21,081 nt of DNA from a virus. The stretch's first letter is position 1. Each line of letters begins with the position of its first letter. The position numbers and the translations under genes are program-made. The stretch spans positions 1 to 21,081 of the IMG/VR virus record IMGVR_UViG_3300013132_000310, one strand, 5' to 3'. The notes under the pieces are model-generated. The model worked only from the letters and a program-made list of their open reading frames with translations, did not search any database and had not been told where the DNA came from. This document shows, one piece after another, positions 14,530 to 21,038 of the stretch.

Positions 14530-14818
14530 TCGTTTAGGTTCGGCCATTTATCAATGGCTACAACGTGCTTACTCTGTACATACCTCCGGCGAAGAACTCC
14601 ATGAAGAGCGTGACGTACCCGATCGAGGTCCGTCCATTGACAGCAAAGAGCTTTGCACTCTAAATATTTACAAAGCCTCAGGTGGTTTCATTTTAGAATT
14701 TCGTCGCAATGACCCAAAGAAAGACGAATACGATTATGATCTACATGTTATACACGACGACATTAATGCAGAGCAAGCAATAACACGTATTATTCAATTG
14801 GAGATGATGAAATCTTAA
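14522..14818 (+). CDS. Small conserved phage protein, 98 aa, unknown
   Basis: I chose the GTG at 14522, which has AAGGA about 8 nt upstream and overlaps the previous stop by 8 nt. An ATG at 14390 in the same frame would bury 44 residues in the previous gene. Visible blocks are ERDVPDRGPSIDSKELCTLNIYKASGGFILEFRR and DLHVIHDDINAEQAITRIIQLEMM, read in parts. The pattern 'LNIYKASGG-x-E' followed by 'LH-I-DD' is one I recall in T4-like phage hypotheticals. No function is known to me. Its end overlaps the start region of a membrane protein in another frame. Confidence 0.72.
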   Translation: MFNRLGSAIYQWLQRAYSVHTSGEELHEERDVPDRGPSIDSKELCTLNIYKASGGFILEFRRNDPKKDEYDYDLHVIHDDINAEQAITRIIQLEMMKS

Positions 14819-15039
14819 CAAAATCAAATTTCGAACTTGTACTAAAATGGACAGCCAATATTATCATTTTGATTGCTGCCATTGCTACCAGTTTTGATTT
14901 TGTGCCGTTAAACAAGTATCTATTTTTAATCGGCAGTCTTGGTTGGATGTTAGTGGGTTTTCTATGGCGACAACCTAGTCTATGGACAATGAATTTAGTA
15001 GTCAGCGGCATCTATATACTTGGCTTCTTATCTAAATAA
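14812..15039 (+). CDS. Small membrane protein without a standard start codon, about 75 aa
   Basis: An open frame, with no ATG, GTG or TTG near its beginning, encodes LTKSNFELVLKWTANIIILIAA and then three hydrophobic stretches: about 13-26 (NIIILIAAIATSF), 33-48 (YLFLIGSLGWMLVGF) and 55-72 (TMNLVVSGIYILGFL). Basic and Trp residues (WRQPSLW) lie between them. The design matches small membrane proteins I recall from marine myoviruses, whose N-terminus reads much like TK-x-N-x-EL-x-LKW. GGAG at 14800-14803 lies eight nucleotides before an ATC at 14812, the likeliest initiation site; an ATT at 14797 is another. It could also be a recently broken gene or depend on coupling to the gene it overlaps. 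Confidence 0.55.
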   Translation: MLTKSNFELVLKWTANIIILIAAIATSFDFVPLNKYLFLIGSLGWMLVGFLWRQPSLWTMNLVVSGIYILGFLSK

Positions 15040-15048
15040 CTATATAAT
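15020..15048 (+). promoter_or_regulatory. Sigma70-like promoter TTGGCT-N17-TATAAT
   Basis: The -10 box TATAAT (15043-15048) is exact and the -35 box TTGGCT (15020-15025) matches 4 of 6, spaced 17 nt. It overlaps the end of the membrane protein gene and would serve queE, with a start near 15055. Confidence 0.5.
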
Positions 15049-15072
15049 ATAAAAAAAACAAAAGAGCTTTTT

Positions 15073-15924
15073 ATGAAAATTAAAGTTAGTGAACTATTCT
15101 ATTCGGTGCAGGGAGAGGGAAGGTATATGGGGGTGCCCAGTGTCTTCTTAAGAACTTTCGGTTGTAATTTCACCTGTGACGGGTTTGGAATGCCCAAAGG
15201 AGAACGATCAAATGAGCGAAACTTGGTTGCAACTCGTGTCAACGAGTTTAAACAGTATAGAGATTTACCTCTTGTTAATACCGGTTGCGATTCTTATGCT
15301 AGCTGGGATCCTAGGTTCAAACACCTTTCACCGCTACTTACAACAGATAGCATTGCAGAGAGCATCTGTGCGATGCTACCCCACAAAAAATGGCAAGATG
15401 AACATCTAGTAATCACTGGCGGTGAGCCATTACTAGGATGGCAACGAGCATATCCTAGTCTATTAGATCATAAACTCATGCGTGAGCTATCCGAGATCAC
15501 ATTTGAAACAAATGGTACACAGGAGTTGGAGCCCGAGTTTGTGGAGTATCTACAGGAATGGCATCGTTGGTATATTAATGGTCCAAAAGAAATCACGTTT
15601 AGTGTTAGTCCAAAATTATCGGTATCTGGTCATACTGCCGATGAAGCTATCAAGCCCGAAGTGATTCGTCAATATGAATCCATTGGATACACTTATCTTA
15701 AGTTTGTGGTCACTGGCCCAAATGACGCTGAAGAAATCTTAAACACAGTTAAAGTTTATCGAGCCGAAGGCTTTACCGGTCCTGTATACTTGATGCCTGT
15801 TGGTGGTGTCGACAGTGTATATCATATGCATAATCGTCAAGTAGCAGAGTTAGCAATGAAATTAGGGTTAAGATATAGTGATCGGCTTCAAGTTCCATTG
15901 TTCAAGAATGCATGGGGCACGTAA
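15073..15924 (+). CDS. queE: 7-carboxy-7-deazaguanine synthase (QueE), expanded radical-SAM motif
   Basis: This encodes 283 aa. LFYSVQGEGRYMGVPSVFLR (9-28) is the QueE N-terminus. The 4Fe-4S cysteines are Cys31 and Cys35 (GCNFTC) and, after 36 residues, Cys72 in GCDSYASWD, which aligns with the CDSxxTWD that normally follows two residues after the second Cys. So the radical-SAM motif is CX3C-X36-C here. VITGGEPLL (113-121), FETNGTQ and SVSPKLS are the SAM and substrate-binding stretches. It turns 6-carboxytetrahydropterin into 7-carboxy-7-deazaguanine (CDG). It would work after FolE and a QueD activity and before DpdA. It has its own sigma70-like promoter. Confidence 0.92.
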   Translation: MKIKVSELFYSVQGEGRYMGVPSVFLRTFGCNFTCDGFGMPKGERSNERNLVATRVNEFKQYRDLPLVNTGCDSYASWDPRFKHLSPLLTTDSIAESICAMLPHKKWQDEHLVITGGEPLLGWQRAYPSLLDHKLMRELSEITFETNGTQELEPEFVEYLQEWHRWYINGPKEITFSVSPKLSVSGHTADEAIKPEVIRQYESIGYTYLKFVVTGPNDAEEILNTVKVYRAEGFTGPVYLMPVGGVDSVYHMHNRQVAELAMKLGLRYSDRLQVPLFKNAWGT

Positions 15925-15935
15925 ATACATTTACC

Positions 15936-16394
15936 ATGACAACAAATTCTGCTCAAGGTCGCAACAGTCGAGATCTAGAAGTCGGTAATTCTGTGATCTC
16001 ATTTTTTAATCGCAATGTTTCGCAATATCCCACTGAGGTAGGTAGTACCTTTTTTGCCCCAGTGGATATCAAAGAACAGAAAGATGTTATACTAAATGTT
16101 GCTCGTGCTAATGCCGAACAAGAATATCAAAGAATAATGAGTCTTGTTCGAGTGCTACAAGACCAAGCAGAAAATCTTCAAAAACGATTGGCACTAACTG
16201 AACTAGTACATCAAGCTAAATTTAATTTTAAACCCGTAGTTAATTCACTATATTGGTTAGTCGAAACCGACAATGAAACTATTTTAACCCCGTTAGGCCC
16301 CGATGATTGGAGTACCAGTGCACCAAATAATTATAAGTATATAAATCAACTTAAATTTTTAGGTGACTTCACCTGGATCAATATTGAGAGTTAA
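15936..16394 (+). CDS. DUF2452-like protein, 152 aa
   Basis: I chose the ATG at 15936 (MTTNSAQGRN); an in-frame ATG at 15912 would overlap queE by 13 nt and cannot be excluded. Features: an N-terminal segment NPxGRN-like (SAQGRNSRDLEVGNSV), a long helix (VARANAEQEYQRIMSLVRVLQDQ, in parts) continuing as a coiled coil, then LVHQAKFNFKPVVNSLYWL, LGPDDWS and LGDFTWI. The ending 'A-x-F-x-FKP-V...YWL...L-GPDDW...FLGDFTW' is what I recall of DUF2452 proteins, which are found in phages and bacteria without a known role. Confidence 0.72.
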   Translation: MTTNSAQGRNSRDLEVGNSVISFFNRNVSQYPTEVGSTFFAPVDIKEQKDVILNVARANAEQEYQRIMSLVRVLQDQAENLQKRLALTELVHQAKFNFKPVVNSLYWLVETDNETILTPLGPDDWSTSAPNNYKYINQLKFLGDFTWINIES

Positions 16395-16396
16395 AA

Positions 16397-16828
16397 ATGA
16401 ATGAAAATTTAGATCGACTTTATACCGATGCTCAGGAGTGGGCGAAAGAAAAGGCCAGCAACGACACACAGGCCATGATGAAAAAATTTGCCGAATTATT
16501 GATCGAACGATCCATTTCCATTATGAGCGAAAAAGACTATCATGGCGAATGGTTGGGAGAGGAAATCAAACGACATTTTGGGTTTAATTCTGAAACCAAG
16601 CCTGCAAACGGAGTAGAAGGTATACTTATCAGTACTATCGACGGAAAATATCTTTTGAGAGTATATGATTCAAATCACGACTCACAGGACTTTATTATAA
16701 AACACGCAGATCTATCAATTAAAATACTTGATAACGATGCATACTTCTACACAAATGACAACGACCCTGACTGCGCTGGATATATCGATTATAGTCCTAA
16801 AACATTAGGAAAAAACATAAATGTATAA
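16397..16828 (+). CDS. Conserved phage protein, 143 aa, unknown
   Basis: Two parts are visible. The N-terminal 70 residues are helical, with KKFAELLIERSISIMSEKD and WLGEEIKRHFGF; I recall this 'FAELI-x-E...EEIK-x-HFG' pattern from many phage hypotheticals, sometimes as a stand-alone protein. The C-terminal part (about 75-143) has a short beta-rich domain: DGKYLLRVYD, FIIKHADLSIKILDNDAYFY, and GYIDYSPKTLGK. It begins two bases after the preceding stop and overlaps the next small gene by 8 nt. No catalytic motif is seen. Confidence 0.75.
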   Translation: MNENLDRLYTDAQEWAKEKASNDTQAMMKKFAELLIERSISIMSEKDYHGEWLGEEIKRHFGFNSETKPANGVEGILISTIDGKYLLRVYDSNHDSQDFIIKHADLSIKILDNDAYFYTNDNDPDCAGYIDYSPKTLGKNINV

Positions 16829-17000
16829 CATAATACTAACCAAAAATCAAATTTGGCAATTAGCTACTATTGTTCAGCAATATGATGTTGAACAAATTAA
16901 ATTAAATATTAGTAGCCCTAGCGGTATTGGTCCATCAATGACAGTCGAGTTTGGGAACAAAGAAGAACAAATCGATATCACCGATGTTTCTAATTGGTAA
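16821..17000 (+). CDS. Small phage protein, 59 aa, unknown
   Basis: The ATG overlaps the previous gene by 8 nt, and the frame runs 60 codons to a TAA at 16998. It reads MYNIILTKNQIWQLATIVQQ, then a beta segment with SSPSGIGPSMTVEF and IDITDVSNW at the end. The 'SSPSGIG' followed by 'V-x-F...IDITD-x-x-x-W' resembles small conserved phage proteins I have seen in T4-like genomes. The tight overlaps on both sides and the full use of the space between neighbours support a real gene. Confidence 0.7.
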   Translation: MYNIILTKNQIWQLATIVQQYDVEQIKLNISSPSGIGPSMTVEFGNKEEQIDITDVSNW

Positions 17001-17009
17001 GGAAACAGT

Positions 17010-17471
17010 ATGTTAAACTTTTTTAAAAATCTCAAATCAAATAAATCTTCAAAAGAATCTGTTCAAACATCGGTCGAATCAACTCCGGTACAGGCACAAG
17101 AAGAAATCAAACCAGTTAAGCCAAAAAAACCTCGCCCACCAAAAAAACCTCGCGTCGAGACGGTTAATCAACTTAGTCCAAAAGAGTTAGCCACACAACA
17201 AGGCGAACCCTGGGTACAGATTATTAGTTTAGAAATCGATCCCACCGATCTCAGCAATGGTGCCATTGAATTAGATTGGAATGATATTTTTGTAGCACGT
17301 TTAGTCAAAGCTGGCTACTGTGGAAAAACCGATCAACAAATTGTGGATCAATGGTTTACCACAGTTTGCAGAAACATTGTGTTAGAGACATTCGAACAGT
17401 CAATGGCCGATCCGGAACGAAGAATGGTCAAAAAACAAGACATTGGTAATGGTAGATCTGAGTTCAGTTGA
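17010..17471 (+). CDS. Conserved phage protein with Pro/Lys-rich N-terminus, 153 aa
   Basis: AAGGA lies eight nucleotides upstream of the ATG. Residues 1-55 look disordered, with Ser/Glu then KPKKPRPPKKPRV. The folded part (about 56-140) has SPKELATQQGEPWVQI, DLSNGAIELDWNDIFVARLVKAGYCG and QIVDQWFTTVCRNIVLETFEQ in parts, followed by MADPERR. I recognise the 'KELAT-x-x-GEP-x-V...G-x-x-ELDWN...L-x-x-AGY-x-G' block from hypothetical proteins of T4-like phages. Function unknown. The basic tail could contact DNA or RNA. The -35 box of the next promoter overlaps its stop codon. Confidence 0.75.
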   Translation: MLNFFKNLKSNKSSKESVQTSVESTPVQAQEEIKPVKPKKPRPPKKPRVETVNQLSPKELATQQGEPWVQIISLEIDPTDLSNGAIELDWNDIFVARLVKAGYCGKTDQQIVDQWFTTVCRNIVLETFEQSMADPERRMVKKQDIGNGRSEFS

Positions 17472-17496
17472 CCTTTTTTATTTTCTGTGTTATAAT
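17468..17496 (+). promoter_or_regulatory. Sigma70-like promoter TTGACC-N17-TATAAT
   Basis: The -35 (17468-17473) and -10 (17491-17496) boxes are 17 nt apart with a T-rich spacer, directly before the exonuclease gene. The same TTGACC-N17-TATAAT form recurs at 21030, and TTGACC-N17-TACAAT at 20765. Confidence 0.72.
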
Positions 17497-17526
17497 TGAC
17501 CTATCCTCATATTCTAAGGACAGTCA

Positions 17527-18531
17527 ATGAGCCGTTTTATTCTTGTAGATTTTACAAATCTATATTTTCGTGGTCGGCATACTGCTACTAGATCAGCAGA
17601 TCTCGAAGATCGACTGGGCATGGCAATTCATACCACTCTTGCCAGTATTAATAAATGTTGGCGTTTACTCAACGCCGATCATGTGGTAATTGCATTAGAA
17701 GGGCGTAGTTGGCGGCGAGATCACTACCCAGCATACAAGGCTCAACGTCATGCAGCTCGTGCTGCATTGAGTCCAAAAGACGCCGAAGAAGATCGATTGT
17801 TTTGGGAAACTTTGGATCAACTTAAAGATTTTTTTATCAATAAAACTAACTGTACTATCCTACAGCATCCCAATCTCGAAGCCGACGATCTAATTGCAGG
17901 TTGGATCCAAAATCATCCTAATGATAGCCATGTTATTGTCAGTACCGATGGCGACTTTGCACAACTACTATCCAACAACGTAGAACAATATAACGGTGTA
18001 TCTGGACAGCTAATTAACCTCGAAGGCTATTTTGACGAAAAACGAAAACCAGTCAAAGACAAAAAAACTGGTGAAATTAAGTCTGCACCAGACCCTGCTT
18101 GGCTATTGTTTGAAAAATGTATGCGTGGAGATGTCAGCGACAATATCTTCAGTGCATATCCGGGTGTACGAGAGAAAGGCACTAAAAATAAAATTGGTCT
18201 TCGTGAAGCCTTTGCTGATCGAGAGAACAAAGGATATAACTGGAACAATATGATGCTCCAACGCTGGACTGACCACAACGGTGTTGAACAACGTGTTCTA
18301 GACTGCTATAATCGCAATGTATTACTGTGTGATCTAACAGCACAACCCGAGGAAGTCAAAGGTCAGATCAACGAAACAGTGAAAATTGCTTCGGTAGCAA
18401 GATCCACACAAATGATCGGTGTGCATTTTCTTAAATTTTGTGGTCGTCATAATCTTACTAAAATTAGCGAACAGGCTCAACAATATGCAGAAATTTTCTC
18501 AGCAAAGTACCCTGCGAATGCCCAGCGATGA
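17527..18531 (+). CDS. rnh: 5'-3' exonuclease / RNase H (T4 Rnh-like, FEN family)
   Basis: This encodes 334 aa (T4 Rnh is 305). The metal-binding acidic residues of the flap nuclease family are in order: Asp8 (ILVDFTN), Glu118/Asp120/Asp121 (LEADDLIA), Asp141 and Asp143 (STDGDFAQLL), and Asp202/Asp205 (RGDVSDNIF), followed by the helix-hairpin-helix-like YPGVREKG. A Lys-rich loop (KRKPVKDKKTGEIK, about 172-185) precedes the last acidic cluster. In T4 this enzyme removes RNA primers and flaps from lagging strands. It has its own sigma70-like promoter and TAAGGA in front of the ATG. The next gene overlaps it by 14 nt. Confidence 0.9.
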   Translation: MSRFILVDFTNLYFRGRHTATRSADLEDRLGMAIHTTLASINKCWRLLNADHVVIALEGRSWRRDHYPAYKAQRHAARAALSPKDAEEDRLFWETLDQLKDFFINKTNCTILQHPNLEADDLIAGWIQNHPNDSHVIVSTDGDFAQLLSNNVEQYNGVSGQLINLEGYFDEKRKPVKDKKTGEIKSAPDPAWLLFEKCMRGDVSDNIFSAYPGVREKGTKNKIGLREAFADRENKGYNWNNMMLQRWTDHNGVEQRVLDCYNRNVLLCDLTAQPEEVKGQINETVKIASVARSTQMIGVHFLKFCGRHNLTKISEQAQQYAEIFSAKYPANAQR

Positions 18532-19108
18532 TGTTTACCTACGTCAACTACTTAAACCCGATCTTGTTAATGGGCCATGGATCGCCGGTGGTGCAGTAAT
18601 ACAATGGTTTCGTGGGCAACCAGTACAAGGGCATGACGTAGATGTGTTCTTTAAAAATCAACAACAATACGAAGAATGGGACAAAGTTTTTCAACACACA
18701 ACAGCAGCAGTCTTTGAATACCCAAGCGGGATTTCTAACAACACAAAAGATTGCAGTCTAATATTCAGTAGCAATAATGCTCGAACATACAAATATGAGC
18801 ATTGGCACTTACAACTGATTCGATCCCGTTTTTATGATTCGGTAGATGAATTACTAGATTACTTTGATATCACTGCATGTAAAATTGCCACAGATGGTCG
18901 AGTCTGGTATACAAATAATCCCAAAACTATCGAACATATCGAAAATTATGTATTAGATATGGACGAAATTCGTCCCGAGAATGCTATTAAAAGACTATTT
19001 AAATATTGGACCTATAACTATCAACCAACGGTGGACCTAATTGAACGTATTCAGCAAACTCCTGACCTCCAAAACAATTTCTCAAACTCCACAGATTACG
19101 ACGCCTGA
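18518..19108 (+). CDS. Nucleotidyltransferase-fold protein
   Basis: From the ATG at 18518 it encodes 196 aa; an in-frame ATG at 18485 would add 11 residues and overlap the exonuclease gene more. The N-terminal WIAGGAVIQWFRGQPVQGHDVDVFF (in parts, 21-45) is the polymerase-beta nucleotidyltransferase signature, GG followed by DxD (Asp40, Asp42). The rest (YKYEHWHLQLI, ELLDYFDITACKIA) gives the third strand and an Asp (FDIT) that could be the third metal ligand. Members add nucleotides to tRNA, RNA, proteins or small molecules; the substrate is unknown here. It is smaller than a CCA-adding enzyme and has no obvious RNA-binding domain. Confidence 0.72.
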   Translation: MPSDDVYLRQLLKPDLVNGPWIAGGAVIQWFRGQPVQGHDVDVFFKNQQQYEEWDKVFQHTTAAVFEYPSGISNNTKDCSLIFSSNNARTYKYEHWHLQLIRSRFYDSVDELLDYFDITACKIATDGRVWYTNNPKTIEHIENYVLDMDEIRPENAIKRLFKYWTYNYQPTVDLIERIQQTPDLQNNFSNSTDYDA

Positions 19109-19445
19109 ATATACCTGGAGTCTACTCAGTCCTATACCAATCTACGTCGAAGGCAGTGAACCGCATAGGTACTGGTGGCATGGTGTGGGCGTCACCGAGC
19201 CCATGTTGCTGTGTTTGATTGGAAAGTATTGTTTTCATATTACCCCGACCCCGGAATGCAGAAAGATTGCTATACGTAGTCAATACGATGCCGAACTAAA
19301 TCATTTGTTTGAAGGACAAAATACTTTTAATGGAGAAGTCCCCGATGACGGACATTTTGGAATAATTGACTATGCTATTGCTAACAGAGAAAGACGTAGT
19401 TATTCAATAGTCGAAGTATTAAGTTGGATCAAGAAAAGGAAATAA
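19041..19445 (+). CDS. Hypothetical protein from a probable TTG start, about 134 aa
   Basis: The frame has no ATG before conserved-looking sequence. The best start is TTG at 19041, with GGTGGA five nucleotides upstream, overlapping the previous gene by 68 nt. A later ATT start (19077 or 19095) is possible. The protein has many Pro and aromatic residues: YTWSLLSPIPIYVEGSE, then HRYWWHGVGVTEPMLLCLIGKY, and PDDGHFGIIDYAIANRERRSY, with a basic end (WIKKRK). It shows no known motif. Coding potential looks good from about residue 20 on. The next gene starts two bases after the stop. Confidence 0.62.
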   Translation: MNVFSKLLTSKTISQTPQITTPEYTWSLLSPIPIYVEGSEPHRYWWHGVGVTEPMLLCLIGKYCFHITPTPECRKIAIRSQYDAELNHLFEGQNTFNGEVPDDGHFGIIDYAIANRERRSYSIVEVLSWIKKRK

Positions 19446-19447
19446 CA

Positions 19448-19912
19448 ATGATTGCTAAACCAGTTGTAAAAAATAAATTTTGGATTGTTGAAGAGGGCGG
19501 AGAAAAGGTAGCTACTATTCAACGTCATAACGATGGTATCTCGTATGTAAAAAATGATCATAGATATCAATTTGAAAATATTGATCTTCTAAAAAATCAT
19601 TATAATTTGCATTTTGATCGACCTGCGAACAAGGCAACAAAAACCAATAATAACGAAGTTTATAACTATCCCTGCGAAGGTAGTCCACACAATTTAGTAT
19701 GGGACATTAAACATCGTGTTCCTTTATACACAAAAAGTAAGAAAAGTAAATGTTTCTATGCTGCTGGATACTATGCTATGGATCAAGAAATTGTTTTTTG
19801 TCCAAAGTATATTTTTATAAATAGAGTTAGCTTCGTGGGTCCTTTTAAATCTAAACAAGAAGCTGAAATTGCACTAAATGTCAAAACCAGTACCATTAAC
19901 ACCGAGTCTTAA
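19448..19912 (+). CDS. Conserved phage protein, 154 aa, unknown
   Basis: The ATG at 19448 has a good AAAAGGA site about 7 nt upstream and is preferred to an in-frame TTG at 19424. The N-terminus MIAKPVVKNKFWIVEEGGEKVATIQ is one I recall, nearly as written, from hypothetical proteins of marine myoviruses. The remainder has repeated short beta elements (GISYVKNDHRYQFENI), NYPCEGSPHNLVWDIKHRVPLYTKS in parts, CFYAAGYYAM and FVGPFKSKQEAE. The fold and role are unknown. It overlaps the next gene by 35 nt. Confidence 0.75.
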   Translation: MIAKPVVKNKFWIVEEGGEKVATIQRHNDGISYVKNDHRYQFENIDLLKNHYNLHFDRPANKATKTNNNEVYNYPCEGSPHNLVWDIKHRVPLYTKSKKSKCFYAAGYYAMDQEIVFCPKYIFINRVSFVGPFKSKQEAEIALNVKTSTINTES

Positions 19913-20099
19913 TAAGCTCTGCGAAAAAATTCGTGTGATGAATCAAACCAACAATAAATCATTGGTTTTAACTGCCAGCGAAGCAAGAAATATTGAATCG
20001 GATTTAATGAGTTTATTGATGTTAGTTGCCGATTTGCAATCCGAGCGATTAAAACAAGCTCAATCTATAGAGATCGAAATCCAACCACCAAAATTTTAA
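19878..20099 (+). CDS. Small helical phage protein, 73 aa, unknown
   Basis: The ATG lies inside the previous gene. The protein looks wholly helical after a Pro-rich start: KLCEKIRVMNQ, then LTASEARNIESDLMSLLMLVADLQSE in parts. The 'LTA-x-EA-x-x-(hydrophobic)-x-x-D' block is common in small T4-like phage proteins that I cannot name. Its TAA is immediately followed by the next ATG. No motif indicates function. Confidence 0.65.
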   Translation: MSKPVPLTPSLNKLCEKIRVMNQTNNKSLVLTASEARNIESDLMSLLMLVADLQSERLKQAQSIEIEIQPPKF

Positions 20100-20417
20100 A
20101 TGAGCCGACCCAAACCCGATATACTGATCGAATCAGTAGACAAAAAAACTTATGTCAGTGAACAGATACTAAGCAGTCAAGGTATCTGGGCAGTATATTA
20201 TGAGGGTCGTCCAATTAATCTTCGTAATCAAAATTTGTTGGTTAGCTACCCTGGCCCTAGGTATAAAAAAACAGCATTTGCTAATCCCGGACATGCAATT
20301 AATCTTGCTAAGAAATTAAATACTCATCACCGCACTGATAAGTTCACTGTGGTAATTTTGAATCAAGGAGAACAGATATATCCTCCAAAGACACAAAAGG
20401 ACTCAGAAATCAGCTGA
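20100..20417 (+). CDS. Small phage protein, 105 aa, unknown
   Basis: It begins directly after the previous stop (TAAATG). It is basic and beta-rich: KKTYVSEQILSSQGIWAVYYEGRPINLRNQ in parts, a Pro/Gly-rich loop (YPGPRYKKTAFANPGHAINLAKKLN) and a strand FTVVILNQGEQIY. The 'WAVYYEGRPINLR' and 'F-x-N-x-GHA-x-NLAKKLN' pieces recall small phage hypothetical proteins without known function. Its 3' end overlaps a probable next gene in another frame. Confidence 0.7.
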   Translation: MSRPKPDILIESVDKKTYVSEQILSSQGIWAVYYEGRPINLRNQNLLVSYPGPRYKKTAFANPGHAINLAKKLNTHHRTDKFTVVILNQGEQIYPPKTQKDSEIS

Positions 20418-20740
20418 TCGACGGTTTGACTGATTTAGCCCAAGAAAAAGGCATATCGTCGACCCAACTTCGATTAGATTCAAGTCATTGGTGGTGGTAT
20501 CCCCACAGCCGTCCTAGCCTTCGGTTGAATGTCAACGGGCATCGATATTTAAAAAACATCCTAGGATTATTTTCCTATCATATTGTCACACCAGAACCAT
20601 TAAATAACCGTCAATTACTTAAATTGGTTGACTATTGTCAAGGGCCATTTTATATCAAAGGCAGCACCGAGGTGTTCTTATATAGTCAAGCAGACAGTGT
20701 TTTTCTAGCGTTGTCTAATAACAACATTGACGGTTTGTAG
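20378..20740 (+). CDS. Small phage protein, probable ATA start, about 120 aa
   Basis: The frame ends at 20740 and has no ATG near its beginning. A TTG at 20426 gives 104 aa but has no ribosome binding site. Upstream in the same frame an ATA at 20378 has a full AAGGAG (20365-20370) seven nucleotides before it and gives MSSKDTKGLRNQLIDGLTDL as a natural-looking N-terminus, so I prefer it. The protein has SSHWWWYPHSRPSLRLNVNGHRYLKN in parts and GPFYIKGSTEVFLYSQ; no family is recognised. The overlap with the preceding gene is 40 nt. A CTG at 20414 is a third possible start. Confidence 0.58.
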   Translation: MSSKDTKGLRNQLIDGLTDLAQEKGISSTQLRLDSSHWWWYPHSRPSLRLNVNGHRYLKNILGLFSYHIVTPEPLNNRQLLKLVDYCQGPFYIKGSTEVFLYSQADSVFLALSNNNIDGL

Positions 20741-20764
20741 CACAAAAACAACAAAAAATTTCGG

Positions 20765-20793
20765 TTGACCGCTTAAATAAATGGTGCTACAAT
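20765..20793 (+). promoter_or_regulatory. Sigma70-like promoter TTGACC-N17-TACAAT
   Basis: The boxes lie at 20765-20770 and 20788-20793 in the gap before the last gene, and match the form at 17468 and 21030. The predicted start is near 20800, leaving a leader of about 20 nt with GGAG. Confidence 0.7.
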
Positions 20794-20822
20794 AGTGGTA
20801 CAGTAAGCGAACGGAGTCAATG

Positions 20823-21038
20823 ATGAAACATGGTTATTTGGTATTGGGCCGTTGTGAAATTTTTGGTGAGATCAGCTACGGTAGTTTTCGAACTTTGAGC
20901 GAGGCTCAAACAAAGTACCTCTCTGTTCAAAAATCTATTAACATCACCGAATACGAGCGTGGACACCTGCGTTTGGTTGAACTTGTTGAACGCAAAATTG
21001 CTCCGTTGCGTAATTGCAACAGTTCGAACTTGACCTAA
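20823..21038 (+). CDS. Small phage protein, 71 aa, unknown, with its own promoter
   Basis: Two ATGs are in tandem. The second (20823) has GGAG six nucleotides upstream, against three for the first (20820), so I use the second. The protein starts KHGYLVLGRCEIFGEISYGSF, continues with a charged helix (SEAQTKYLSVQKS), and ends LVELVERKIAPLR. No motif is recognised. It stands alone between two sigma70-like promoters, which suggests an early-expressed accessory protein; that timing is inferred. Confidence 0.68.
   Translation: MKHGYLVLGRCEIFGEISYGSFRTLSEAQTKYLSVQKSINITEYERGHLRLVELVERKIAPLRNCNSSNLT

Noticed and set aside
17464-17490. Intrinsic terminator after the 17010 gene (T-run)
   Set aside because: There is no usable stem before the T-run; CTGAGTTCAG has only a 2-nt loop, and the T-run is the spacer of a well-formed promoter.
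18419-18517. Hydrophobic N-terminal extension of the nucleotidyltransferase-fold protein (a possible signal or membrane anchor)
   Set aside because: This stretch is the shadow of the conserved exonuclease C-terminus; the ATG at 18518 gives a compact start just before the domain.
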